From assembly GCA_038207625.1 (NCBI GenBank), contig JBBQZO010000004.1, positions 186,001-250,000 of the forward strand: a stretch of 64,000 nt of DNA. The letters run 5' to 3'. How positions within the stretch are numbered: position 1 is the first letter of the stretch; the number at the start of each line of letters is the position of its first letter. This stretch comes from JBBQZO01 sp038207625 (lineage in GTDB: Bacteria; Pseudomonadota; Gammaproteobacteria; Burkholderiales; Burkholderiaceae_D). Under the pieces are notes generated by a model. That model saw only the letters and a program-made list of their open reading frames with translations, did no database searches and was not told the origin of the DNA. Both the position numbers and the translations under genes were made by a program. This document shows, piece after piece, positions 8,252-16,457 of this stretch.

Positions 8252-8644
8252 TCAAAACTTCTCCTTGCGCATCGTGCAGACCAGTCTTTCGTGCGCCGCC
8301 AGTTGGGTATTCTGGACGTCGTCCAGCGTGCGGTAGCCGGTAATGACCCAGACCAGCGGATCCTTCCGGTCCGATTCAAGCGTGATTGCGCTAAAACCAC
8401 ACAGTTCGGGCTTGTCGATGGCGATCGTGCTCACTTGCCCGCCGGGCGTGCTGGCCTGCGCGATGACCTTGTAGCGCGCCCCGCTGCACTGTGAGAACGT
8501 GGTGCGCCAGGCCAGCGCGTCGCTGCTCAAGGACAGTTTTCCATAGCAGGCCGGCCCCTGGCCGACGAATTCGCCCAGCGGCGATTCGGCGCCGTGCACG
8601 GCCCCGTGCGCCAATGCGAGCAGCGTGATAAACAGTGTTTTCAT
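8252..8644 (-). CDS. Hypothetical secreted protein
   Basis: A 130-residue protein with a typical signal peptide (MKTLFITLLALAHGAVHGAES, cut near residue 19). The mature part has four cysteines (in ACYGK, SQCSG, LCGF and VCTM) that could make two disulfides in the periplasm, and a C-terminal basic tail (MRKEKF). I do not recognise a family. It converges on the DUF433 gene with a 33-bp gap. Codon use looks like its neighbours. Probable periplasmic protein of unknown role. Confidence 0.6.
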   Translation of the reverse strand: MKTLFITLLALAHGAVHGAESPLGEFVGQGPACYGKLSLSSDALAWRTTFSQCSGARYKVIAQASTPGGQVSTIAIDKPELCGFSAITLESDRKDPLVWVITGYRTLDDVQNTQLAAHERLVCTMRKEKF

Positions 8645-9005
8645 GGCCGACCCTCTTCAAAAGTGTTGTCTGTGGACAGCATACGAACAGCCGGCCAGCC
8701 GGGTATTGCGCTGGCGCATCATTGGCGCGGCTCGGACGCGGCCGGCGCCGACCGCGTGTTTGCCCGCGTCAGGACGGGCCAACGGTGGCGTCATGACAGC
8801 GCGCCGCTTGGCGTGCTCGGGCGTGGCGCGCGTCATCGCGCGCGCCGCCGGGCACCGTCATGGGCGACAATTGAGCGCTCGCACCGGGCGCGCGCACTTG
8901 AATTGCGGGCAAGCGTGCTCATATGCATGAATGGGCCGGCGCGCTGCGCGCCAGCTATTTAACAGCCGCGCGGCGTGCCTGCGGGCGGCGGAAAGGCAAT
9001 ACCGA
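8645..9005. other. Gene-free stretch
   Basis: 361 bp between divergent starts. No coding frame with a recognisable product, no strong hairpin and no clear sigma-70 pair. It must hold the promoters of the secreted protein (minus) and the DsbA-like gene (plus). GC-rich frames crossing it look like shadows. Confidence 0.5.
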
Positions 9006-9656
9006 ATGAGCAAGCAGATCAAGATCGATTTCGTATCGGACGTGTCGTGTCCGTGGTGCATCATCGGCCTCAAGTCGCTCGAGCAGGCGCTCGAGCGGAT
9101 CGGCGACGCGGCCGCCGTGCAGCTGCATTTCCAGCCGTTCGAGCTCAATCCCGCCATGCCGGCCGAGGGGCAGGACATCACCGAGCATCTGGCCGAGAAA
9201 TACGGCGCCACGCCGGCGCAAAGCGCGCAGACGCGCGAGATGATCCGTGCGCGCGGCGCCGAGGTGGGCTTTCATTTTGAACTGGCCCAGCGCAGCCGGA
9301 TCTACAACACCTTTGACGCGCACCGGCTGCTGCACTGGGCCGAGCTCGAGGGCAAGCAGCACGCGCTCAAGATGGCACTGTTCGACGCGTATTTCAGCAA
9401 GGGCGAGAGCCCCGCCGCGCATGCGGTGCTGGTGCGCGTGGCCGGCGAAGCGGGCCTCGATACGGCCGAGGCGGCGCGCATTCTGGCGTCCGACCAATTC
9501 GCCGCCGAGGTGCGCGAGCGCGAACGGTTTTACCAGCAGCAGGGCATCAGTTCGGTCCCGGCGATCATCATCAACGATCGCCATTTGATCTCGGGCGGCC
9601 AGCCGGTCGAGGTGTTTGAACAGGCGCTGCGCCAGATCCTGGCACAGCCCGCATAA
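9006..9656 (+). CDS. DsbA-family oxidoreductase, FrnE-like
   Basis: A 216-residue thioredoxin-fold protein of the DsbA/FrnE (2-hydroxychromene-2-carboxylate isomerase-like) group. The active-site pair is in DVSCPWCIIG (CPWC, residues about 16-19). Further FrnE features are FELNPAMPAEG, the central NTFDAHRLLHWAE, and SVPAIIINDRHLISGGQP near the C-terminus with the cis-Pro (VPA). There is no signal peptide, so it is cytoplasmic, like other FrnE proteins that act as disulfide oxidoreductases in oxidative stress. ATG 9006 begins the homology. A DUF427 gene follows in 23 bp, with which it probably forms an operon. Confidence 0.9.
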   Translation: MSKQIKIDFVSDVSCPWCIIGLKSLEQALERIGDAAAVQLHFQPFELNPAMPAEGQDITEHLAEKYGATPAQSAQTREMIRARGAEVGFHFELAQRSRIYNTFDAHRLLHWAELEGKQHALKMALFDAYFSKGESPAAHAVLVRVAGEAGLDTAEAARILASDQFAAEVRERERFYQQQGISSVPAIIINDRHLISGGQPVEVFEQALRQILAQPA

Positions 9657-9679
9657 CGTAGTTCGCACAAGGAGAGAGT

Positions 9680-9970
9680 ATGCCAACTGCTATCTGGAAC
9701 GGTGCCGTGATTGCCCAGGCGCGTGATGACGAAGTGCAGATCGTCGAGAACAATGTGTATTTCCCCATCACGGCAGTGCGCCAGGAATTGCTGCAAGCGA
9801 GCGCGACGCACACGGTCTGTCCGTGGAAAGGTACGGCCAGCTATTTCAGCGTGCTGGTCGATGGCAAGCTCAACGTCGATGCCGCGTGGACCTACGGCGC
9901 GCCGTTCGCGGCCGCCGACAACATCGCCGGCCATGTCGCGTTCTGGAAGGGCGTTGAAGTGCGCCCGTAA
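9680..9970 (+). CDS. DUF427 domain protein
   Basis: A 96-residue protein matching DUF427 along its whole length: W-N-G near the start, ENNVYFPITAV, the hallmark THTVCPWKGTASYFSV and a closing AGHVAFWKG. Members form a small beta-barrel of unknown function, are widespread in bacteria and fungi, and are often near redox enzymes. A good ribosome site (AAGGAGAG) precedes ATG 9680. It probably shares a transcript with the DsbA-like gene upstream. Confidence 0.9.
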   Translation: MPTAIWNGAVIAQARDDEVQIVENNVYFPITAVRQELLQASATHTVCPWKGTASYFSVLVDGKLNVDAAWTYGAPFAAADNIAGHVAFWKGVEVRP

Positions 9971-10032
9971 AACGGCGGCTGGCCTGCCACGTGGCCGATC
10001 AATTAGAATGGCTATTTTGATCGGTGATCCGC

Positions 10033-10932
10033 ATGGACAGGCTGCACCTGATGACCGTCTTCGTCGCCGTCGCCGAAGAGGAAAGTTTTGCCGGCGGCGC
10101 GCGCCGTCTGTCGATGTCGCCGCCGGCCGTCACGCGCGCCATCGCCGCGCTGGAGGCGCGCCTGGGCGTCAAACTGCTCGACCGCACCACCCGCTATGTG
10201 CGCGTGACCGAGGCGGGCGGGCGCTATCTGGACGATGCGCGCCGTATCATCGCTGACGTCGACGAAGCCGACGAGGCCAGCGCCGGCATCAACGCCGCGC
10301 CGCGCGGCCACCTGGCCATTACCGCCCCCGTCATGTTTGGCAAGATGTTCGTCATGCCCGGCGTGGTCGACTATTTACGCCGCTATCCCGAGATGGAAGT
10401 GTCGGCACTGTTCCTGGACCGCGTCGTGAACCTGATTGAAGAGGGCATGGATGCGGGCGTACGCATCGGCGAGCTGCCCGATTCGAGCATGAAGGCGATC
10501 GGGGTGGGCCACGTACGCCGGGTGGTGTGCGCCTCGCCCGCCTATCTGGCCCAGTACGGCACGCCGCTCACGCCGGCCCAGTTGTGCGCCCACACGATGG
10601 TGGCGCCGGTCAACGTCAGCGCCAAACTGGAATGGAAGTTTGCCCACCGGGGCCAGGCGCAATCGGTGAAGATCAAGCCGCGCCTGACGGTGACCAGCAA
10701 CGACGGCGCGATCGAGGCGGCGCGGCTGGGCTTTGGCATCTCGCGCCTGATGTCGTATCAGGTCAATCCCTACCTGGAATCTGGCGAGCTGGTGGCCGTG
10801 CTCAGCGAGTTTGAAACGGCGCGCGTGCCGATTCACGTGGTGCATCGCGAAGGGCGCTACGCGTCGGCCAAGTTGCGCACCTTTGTCGACCTGATGGTGG
10901 CCCGCTTGCGCGCCGAGAAGTCGCTGCGCTAA
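10033..10932 (+). CDS. LysR-family transcriptional regulator
   Basis: A 299-residue LysR regulator. The N-terminal winged helix-turn-helix is plain (MDRLHLMTVFVAVAEE, then SMSPPAVTRAIAALEARLGVKLLDRTTR, residues about 1-60), followed by the linker helix and a substrate-binding domain with PVMFGKMFVMPGVVDYLRRYP and GFGISRLMSYQV. ATG 10033 is preferred to GTG 10024 by family alignment. The effector is unknown. It is on the same strand 62 bp after DUF427, so it may regulate the DsbA-DUF427 pair or an unlinked gene rather than a divergent neighbour. Confidence 0.9.
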   Translation: MDRLHLMTVFVAVAEEESFAGGARRLSMSPPAVTRAIAALEARLGVKLLDRTTRYVRVTEAGGRYLDDARRIIADVDEADEASAGINAAPRGHLAITAPVMFGKMFVMPGVVDYLRRYPEMEVSALFLDRVVNLIEEGMDAGVRIGELPDSSMKAIGVGHVRRVVCASPAYLAQYGTPLTPAQLCAHTMVAPVNVSAKLEWKFAHRGQAQSVKIKPRLTVTSNDGAIEAARLGFGISRLMSYQVNPYLESGELVAVLSEFETARVPIHVVHREGRYASAKLRTFVDLMVARLRAEKSLR

Positions 10933-11249
10933 TTGGCGGGCCGGCATCGGCGCGGCCAAGCCGTGCGGACAGCGGGGCGGGCGGCAGCGCTGCCAGTCTG
11001 TTTCCGGCACGCGCAACGGCTGCATGGCCGCAGCGCTTGAATGGCGCGCGGTGCGGCCCCAGGCATGCCACAAGCGCGCGGGCCCGCATGGCTGGCAAGA
11101 GCAAAAATGAGCAAAAATGAGCAAGACTGTTTCGCATTCCCCCCGAAAGCGTGGTGCCGCAACACGTCGGTGCCAACTTTCCGTTTCGCAACGACGTGCC
11201 AGCGCATACAATTGCCCTACCCCATGATCAATCGCGCCTCGCTCAGCCT
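10933..11249. other. Gene-free stretch upstream of porin gene
   Basis: 317 bp with no supported gene. It contains a short tandem GAGCAAAAAT repeat (about 11098-11122). CATACAAT about 40 bp before the porin ATG could be a -10 box, with only a weak -35. Nothing else stands out. Confidence 0.4.
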
Positions 11250-12395
11250 ATGAATTCGCATGCCGCCCAGGTGGTTTTACTCGCACTGGCGCTGAGCTGC
11301 TACGTCGCGCACGCGCAAGACGCGTCGGTGTCGGTGTATGGGCGCATCAACCTGGCACTGGTGGCGCACGGCGGCTCCGGCCCGGGCCAATCGAGCACGG
11401 CCACGCAAAACAGCCTGTCGAGCCGGCTTGGCTTCAAGGCTCAGGAAGAGCTGGGCGCTGGCCTGATCGCCAGCGTGGTCGTCGAAACGGGGATCGGCGC
11501 CGATGTCGGCAGTGGCACGCTGGGCAATCGTGAAACGAGTCTGGGTTTGCAGGGACGGTTCGGCAAAGTACGCATCGGCTACATGCTGACCCCGTTCGAC
11601 GATTTCCACAGCATTGCCGGTCCCGGCTATTTCAACAATGTGTCGAACGACAACATCAACGGTTTCTGGGCCAACGGCTACAGCAATCTGTACGGCGCCG
11701 CTAGCAAGCCCTGCGATGGCAGTGTTCCCGGCACGGACGACAACAACAATTTTTCCTTCGACGGGCGCTATGCCAATTCGCTGCGCTACGATGCGCCCGT
11801 GATCGGCGATGTGGCGTTCGCCACGCATGTGGCGCTGGGCGAGTCGGGCGTGCCAGGCTGCGCCTCCCGGGCCTGGTCGAGCAAGTTGCAGTATGTCGCC
11901 CATGGGTGGAACGCGGGCCTGGCGTTCGACCAGCATTTCAACGCGCGCGGCGCGGGCCTGAACGACACTATCGTGCTGGCCACGGCCGCCTACCGCTTCT
12001 CGCCCGCGTATGCCTTGTCCGGCTATGTGCAGCGGGTGCGCTACGCCCATCCGGGCGGGCAGGATCTGCGCCAGGTCGTCGTCGGGGTGAATGGCAAGCG
12101 CAGCGATGGCGCGCACATGCTCGAGCTGGGCTGGTACCGCGCCGGCAAGGGACACGGCGAGCAAACGCCGGTGTTTTCGGGGATCTTCGTTGGCAGCGAC
12201 ACCGAAGCGCATTTGCTGGCGCTCGCTTACCACTACGCGCTGTCGCGCCGCACCGACTTGTGGGCGCAGTTCATCGAGATTCGTAACGCCAGCCATGCCG
12301 CTTACGCGCTGGGCAATTCGGGCAAGGCCGGCGCGCCAGGCAGCATGGGCGCGCACCCGCACGCCCTGATCGCGGGGCTGCGGCATGATTTCTAG
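11250..12395 (+). CDS. Outer-membrane porin (Gram-negative porin family)
   Basis: A 381-residue protein with a signal peptide ending at YVAHA-QD, then the classic betaproteobacterial porin opening SVSVYGRINLALVAHG and SSRLGFKAQEELGAGL. Next comes GNRETSLGLQGRFGKVRIGYMLTPFDD (the loop-3 region), alternating amphipathic strands, and a terminal Phe (LIAGLRHDF) as expected for BAM-dependent insertion. It should form a trimeric general diffusion pore. The following gene overlaps it by 11 bp. Confidence 0.9.
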   Translation: MNSHAAQVVLLALALSCYVAHAQDASVSVYGRINLALVAHGGSGPGQSSTATQNSLSSRLGFKAQEELGAGLIASVVVETGIGADVGSGTLGNRETSLGLQGRFGKVRIGYMLTPFDDFHSIAGPGYFNNVSNDNINGFWANGYSNLYGAASKPCDGSVPGTDDNNNFSFDGRYANSLRYDAPVIGDVAFATHVALGESGVPGCASRAWSSKLQYVAHGWNAGLAFDQHFNARGAGLNDTIVLATAAYRFSPAYALSGYVQRVRYAHPGGQDLRQVVVGVNGKRSDGAHMLELGWYRAGKGHGEQTPVFSGIFVGSDTEAHLLALAYHYALSRRTDLWAQFIEIRNASHAAYALGNSGKAGAPGSMGAHPHALIAGLRHDF

Positions 12396-13314
12396 GCGTG
12401 CCGGCGCGCGAACCTGGTCAGTGCTGATGCGCCGGAGCCTGGCTGGCGCCGTCGCGCTGACTTTGCTGCTCACTCCACCCGGCGCGGTGTGCGCGCGCAT
12501 GCAACTGATCTACCCCAGAGCCGAGTCGAGCGCGGACAGCCGCTACGACTACGATTGGGCCGTGCTGCGCGCGGCGCTGGAAAAGAGTGCCTATGCCTTT
12601 GGCCCGTTCGAGATGCACCAGTCAAGCCGGTACATGTCGCCGGCGCGCGTGACGGCGGCGGCGCTGTTGCCAGGCAGTGAAATCAATGTGTTCGTGCGCG
12701 CCACCTCGAATGAGCTGGAACAGCATTTCCGGCCGGTGCGCATTCCGGTCGACCGCGGCCTGTTGGGCTACCGGGTGTTTCTGGTGCGTCGGTCCGACCT
12801 GCCCAAGTTCGCCGCCGTGCGCACGCTGGCCGACTTGCGCAAATACAGCGTCGGCCAGGGCAAGGGTTGGGTGGATGTGTCGATCCTGTCGGCCGCAGGG
12901 TTTGCTGTTATCGAAGGAAACAATTACGAGGGCTTGTTTCCGATGCTGTCCTATGGACGCTTTGATTTTCTGTCACGCTCATGCGACGAAGCGCTGCGCG
13001 AATATGACGAGCGGCACGCGCACACCGACATGGCGGTGGAGCCGACGCTGCTGCTGTACTATCCCTTGCCGCGTTACTTCTTCACGCGCCGCGATGCCGA
13101 GGGCGAACAGCTGGCCAGGCGTATCGAAATCGGGCTCGAGATCATGTTGCGCGACGGCTCGTTCAACAGCCTTTTTCTGCACTACAAGGGCAAGTTGATC
13201 AAGCGCGCGGGGCTGGGATCGCGCCGTCTGTTTCGTATCACCAACCCCGCTTTGCCGCCGAAGACCCCGCTGGCGCGCGCCGAACTGTGGTATTCGCCGT
13301 CCGTGGGCGACTAG
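12385..13314 (+). CDS. Periplasmic solute-binding-like protein
   Basis: A 309-residue exported protein. The best signal peptide begins at the second ATG (12427, MRRSLAGAVALTLLL); ATG 12385 overlaps the porin stop and is kept as the longest form. The mature part has the type-2 periplasmic-binding fold pattern: FGPFEMH, VRIPVDRGLLGYRVFLVRRSDL, a hinge-like LADLRKYSVGQGKGWVDVSIL and a C-terminal domain with YFFTRRDAEG and RIEIGLEIMLRDGSFNSLFLHY, as in amino-acid-type binding proteins and related sensor domains. No permease is adjacent. Linkage with the porin suggests co-transcription. The ligand is unknown. Confidence 0.7.
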   Translation: MISRRAGARTWSVLMRRSLAGAVALTLLLTPPGAVCARMQLIYPRAESSADSRYDYDWAVLRAALEKSAYAFGPFEMHQSSRYMSPARVTAAALLPGSEINVFVRATSNELEQHFRPVRIPVDRGLLGYRVFLVRRSDLPKFAAVRTLADLRKYSVGQGKGWVDVSILSAAGFAVIEGNNYEGLFPMLSYGRFDFLSRSCDEALREYDERHAHTDMAVEPTLLLYYPLPRYFFTRRDAEGEQLARRIEIGLEIMLRDGSFNSLFLHYKGKLIKRAGLGSRRLFRITNPALPPKTPLARAELWYSPSVGD

Positions 13315-13357
13315 CCCGACTGCGCACGGCGCTACGCGGGTGCGCGCTGCGGCGCAT

Positions 13358-13819
13358 TTACAGCTCCGACACTTTCTTGTTGGCAATCACTTTCCAGTTG
13401 GCGTCGGCGTTCTTGATGCGCCCCGGAATGTCTTGCGACCACAGTCCGCGGATTTTGCTGTCGAGGTTGAAGTACAGCTTGCCGTCGACGATATCGAACA
13501 CGTCCGGATCGGCCACGAATTTCTTGCTGATCGAGGCGCCGTAGGCGCAAAAACCGCCGTATTGCGGCAGGAACTTGGCGGGATTCGCCTCAAACACCTT
13601 CTTGCTCTCGTCGGTGGCGAACAAATAGGTCACGCCATCGACGCTGGCCACGTGGTGGCCGTTGCCGCGCTGTGGCTTTTCCTGCGTGAAGTAGGACGTC
13701 AGGTCGTAGCCGCCGGCGCCGACGACGTTGTCGCGCGGGGTCTCGGCACGGCTCAGACCGGGCGCCAGCAGGCACAGGCTGGCGATCAAGGCGAGGGCGT
13801 TTTTGTAGAATTTATTCAT
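13358..13819 (-). CDS. YHS domain protein, secreted
   Basis: A 153-residue protein with signal peptide (MNKFYKNALALIASLCLLAPGLSRA) and a YHS-type domain: GYDLTSYFTQEKPQRGN, then YLFATDESKKVFEANPAKFLPQYGGFCAYGAS. This is the family's signature Cys/Tyr-containing segment. YHS domains are found in metal-linked proteins and P-type ATPases. The start at 13819 is chosen for the signal peptide; the frame runs open 48 bp further upstream. It stands alone, convergent with the binding-protein gene. Confidence 0.85.
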   Translation of the reverse strand: MNKFYKNALALIASLCLLAPGLSRAETPRDNVVGAGGYDLTSYFTQEKPQRGNGHHVASVDGVTYLFATDESKKVFEANPAKFLPQYGGFCAYGASISKKFVADPDVFDIVDGKLYFNLDSKIRGLWSQDIPGRIKNADANWKVIANKKVSEL

Positions 13820-13963
13820 CGTGTGCTCCAGGGGAAAAGGGGCGCGCTTGAGTGCGCATGTCCACACTGTAGGACAGTTTGTTGCTCGCAGGAATAGCCG
13901 TCATGTGCAATTAATCGTTGCGCCAAGTGGAATGGGGCGGTCTCGGCGCGATTTTGGTGCGGC

Positions 13964-14000
13964 GCACAATCACGGTGCCGATTCGGCACTGCTATGGTTC
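13964..14000. promoter_or_regulatory. Two NtrC-type sites upstream of nrtA
   Basis: GCAC-AATCACG-GTGC (13964-13978) matches the NtrC dyad GCAC-N7-GTGC exactly. A second dyad, GCAC-TGCTATG-GTTC (13986-14000), has one mismatch. The centres are 22 bp apart, two helical turns, so two dimers would bind the same face. They lie about 96 and 74 bp upstream of the start site predicted from the sigma-54 promoter. Confidence 0.7.
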
Positions 14001-14040
14001 TTTGCGGGTGTTTTTCAGAGCAAAACGTCGTTGTTTCGGC

Positions 14041-14056
14041 TGGCACAGCGCTTGCT
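14041..14056 (+). promoter_or_regulatory. Sigma-54 promoter of nrtABD
   Basis: TGGCAC-AGCGC-TTGCT matches the -24/-12 consensus TGGCAC-N5-TTGCW, with GG and GC at the correct spacing. Transcription should start near 14067, giving a leader of about 77 bases before the nrtA ATG at 14144. Confidence 0.8.
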
Positions 14057-14143
14057 GTATGTCCGGTAGCGGCAAGCGGTTCGCACCACGGTGCGGCCAA
14101 TTTGCTCCCGACCAACTAGTCCTGCCACTGGCACGAGGAAACG

Positions 14144-15391
14144 ATGACGAGCGATAGCCCCAGCAATTTGACCCGCCGCAGCCTGCTCAAGGCCGGCGCC
14201 ACCCTGACCGCGGCCAGCATTGGCGGCCTTGCCACCGGCGGCGTGTGGGCGGCCGGTTCGGACAAGCCCGAAAAGGAAGAGGTCAAGGTCGGCTTCATCC
14301 CCTTGACCGATTGCGCCTCCGTCGTGATGGCGTCGGCGCTGGGTTTCGACAAGAAATACGGCATCAAGATCGTCCCCAGCAAGGAATCATCCTGGGCCAG
14401 CGTGCGCGACAAGCTCGTCAATGGCGAACTGGACGCGGCGCACGTGCTGTACGGGCTGATTTACGGCGTGCAGCTGGGCGTGTCCGGCGCGAAGAAGGAC
14501 ATGGCGGTGCTGATGAGCCTGAACCATAACGGCCAGGCCATCACGCTGTCGAAAAAGCTGGCCGACAAGGGCGCGGTGAACGGCGCCGCGCTGGCCAAGC
14601 TGATGCAGATGGACAAGCGCGAGTACACCTTCGCGCAGACCTTCCCCACCGGCACCCACGCGATGTGGTTGTACTACTGGCTGGCCAGTTACGGCATCAA
14701 CCCGATGCGCGACGCCAAGATGATCACGGTGCCGCCGCCGCAGATGGTGGCCAATATGCGCGTTGGCAACATGGACGGCTTTTGCGTGGGCGAACCGTGG
14801 AATCACCGCGCCATCGTCGACGGGGTCGGCGTGACCGCCGCGACCACCCAGGAAATCTGGCGCGACCATCCGGAAAAGGTGCTGGGCACCACGGGCGACT
14901 GGGTCAAGAAAAATCCCAACACGGCGCGCGCGCTGATTGCCGCCGTGCTCGACGCGAGCAAGTGGATCGACGCCTCGCTGTCGAACAAGAACAAGATGGC
15001 CGAGACGATCGCCGAAAAGGCCTACGTCAACACCTCGGTGGACGTGATCAACCAGCGCATCATGGGACGCTACCAGAACGGCATGGGCAAGACCTGGGAC
15101 GACCCGAACTACATGAAGTTCTACAACGACGGCATCGTCAACTTCCCGTATCTGTCGGACGGCATGTGGTTCATGACCCAGCACAAGCGCTGGGGCTTGC
15201 TCAAGGAAGACCCGGATTACCTGGCCGTGGCCAGCTCGGTCAACCAGATCGCGCTGTACAAGGAAGCGGCCACGATGGCCAAGGCCAGCGTGCCCAAGCA
15301 GAGCATGCGCAGCGTGACCATGCTCGACGGGACCGTCTGGGATGGCAAGAATCCGAAGGCCTATGCGGCCTCGTTCAAAATCAAAGCGTAG
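14144..15391 (+). CDS. nrtA: Nitrate ABC transporter substrate-binding protein NrtA (CmpA/NrtA family)
   Basis: A 415-residue protein with a twin-arginine signal (NLTRRSLLKAGATL), so it is exported folded. The mature part has the NrtA/CmpA pattern: VKVGFIPLTDCASVVMASALGFDKKYGIKI, then WASVRDKLVNGELDAAHVLYGL, the FPTGTHAMWLYYWLASYGI segment and MDGFCVGEPWNHRAI. It binds nitrate (possibly nitrite) in the periplasm and hands it to NrtB. It is first gene of nrtABD, 9 bp before nrtB, behind a sigma-54 promoter with NtrC-type sites. Nitrate rather than bicarbonate or cyanate is inferred from the assimilation genes elsewhere in the window. Confidence 0.93.
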   Translation: MTSDSPSNLTRRSLLKAGATLTAASIGGLATGGVWAAGSDKPEKEEVKVGFIPLTDCASVVMASALGFDKKYGIKIVPSKESSWASVRDKLVNGELDAAHVLYGLIYGVQLGVSGAKKDMAVLMSLNHNGQAITLSKKLADKGAVNGAALAKLMQMDKREYTFAQTFPTGTHAMWLYYWLASYGINPMRDAKMITVPPPQMVANMRVGNMDGFCVGEPWNHRAIVDGVGVTAATTQEIWRDHPEKVLGTTGDWVKKNPNTARALIAAVLDASKWIDASLSNKNKMAETIAEKAYVNTSVDVINQRIMGRYQNGMGKTWDDPNYMKFYNDGIVNFPYLSDGMWFMTQHKRWGLLKEDPDYLAVASSVNQIALYKEAATMAKASVPKQSMRSVTMLDGTVWDGKNPKAYAASFKIKA

Positions 15392-15400
15392 GGGGACGGG

Positions 15401-16456
15401 ATGAGTGCAGTCATGGAAACGATCGGGCTGGGCGCGGCAGCGGCCCCGCTGGCAGGGGCGGCGGCGACGATGTTGACGGGCGCGGTGGGCACGGCGCTGG
15501 CGGGCGCGGGCGCGGGCGCGGTCTCGCCGGGCATCGCGGCGACACCGGCGGGCAGCCCGGCGGCGCCGCAAGCTGGCGGCGCGAGCGCGCCGGCTTCGGG
15601 CATGGCGACGCAGGAGCGGGTGCCGCGCAGCGCCCGGCTGGCCGCCAAAGGGGTGGTGTTATCGAAGGGGAACGCGCGCCTGCGCAAGCTGGTGTTGCTG
15701 GTGTTGCCGCCCGTGCTGGGACTGGCGCTGCTGGTGCTGGTGTGGCAGATCATCGCGCTCAAGAACAGCAGCTTTCCGACCCCGGCGGTGACCTGGAACG
15801 AGGCGCTGCGCCTGTTTGCCGACCCGTTCTACCGCAAGGGGCCGAACGACCAGGGCATAGGCTGGAACATCCTCGCCTCGCTGGGGCGGGTCGGCATCGG
15901 TTTCGGGCTGGCGGCGGCGGTCGGCATTCCGCTGGGCTTCCTGATCGGACGCTTCAAATTTTTGGCCGGCATGTGCAACCCCATCATCAGTTTGCTCAAA
16001 CCGGTGTCGCCGCTGGCCTGGCTGCCGATCGGCCTGCTGGTGTTCAAGTCGGCCGATCCGGCGGCGATCTGGTCGATCTTCATCTGCTCGATCTGGCCGA
16101 TGATCATCAACACGGCGGTCGGCGTGCAGCGCGTGCCGCAGGACTACATGAACGTGGCGCGCGTGCTCAATCTGTCCGAGTGGAAGATTTTCAGCAAGAT
16201 CCTGTGGCCGTCGGTGCTGCCCTACATGCTGACGGGCGTGCGGCTGGCCATCGGCACCGCCTGGCTGGTGATCGTGGCGGCCGAAATGCTGACCGGCGGC
16301 GTGGGCATCGGTTTTTGGGTGTGGGACGAGTGGAATAACTTGAACGTGCCGCACATCATCATCGCCATCGGCGTGATCGGGGTGGTCGGGCTGCTGTTGG
16401 AACAGGCGCTGGTGGCGCTGGCCAAATCATTCACATACGAAGAAGTGGGGAGCTGA
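15401..16456 (+). CDS. nrtB: Nitrate ABC transporter permease NrtB
   Basis: A 351-residue inner-membrane permease of the BPD-transport family. The transport domain begins near residue 85 (KLVLLVLPPVLGLALLVLVWQII) with about six helices; the EAA loop that touches the ATPase is in VARVLNLSEWKIFSKILWPSVLPYM (about residues 250-275). The first 80 residues are an Ala/Gly/Pro-rich tract far longer than usual NrtB N-termini, with no clear membrane signal. The true start could be a later codon, but the frame and its ATG 9 bp after nrtA argue that it is translated. One base separates it from nrtD. Confidence 0.92.
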   Translation: MSAVMETIGLGAAAAPLAGAAATMLTGAVGTALAGAGAGAVSPGIAATPAGSPAAPQAGGASAPASGMATQERVPRSARLAAKGVVLSKGNARLRKLVLLVLPPVLGLALLVLVWQIIALKNSSFPTPAVTWNEALRLFADPFYRKGPNDQGIGWNILASLGRVGIGFGLAAAVGIPLGFLIGRFKFLAGMCNPIISLLKPVSPLAWLPIGLLVFKSADPAAIWSIFICSIWPMIINTAVGVQRVPQDYMNVARVLNLSEWKIFSKILWPSVLPYMLTGVRLAIGTAWLVIVAAEMLTGGVGIGFWVWDEWNNLNVPHIIIAIGVIGVVGLLLEQALVALAKSFTYEEVGS

Positions 16457-16457
16457 C

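Noticed and set aside
14665..16338. Long plus-strand alternative frame across nrtA and nrtB
   Set aside because: Gly/Arg-rich; the nrtA and nrtB frames contain the conserved motifs.
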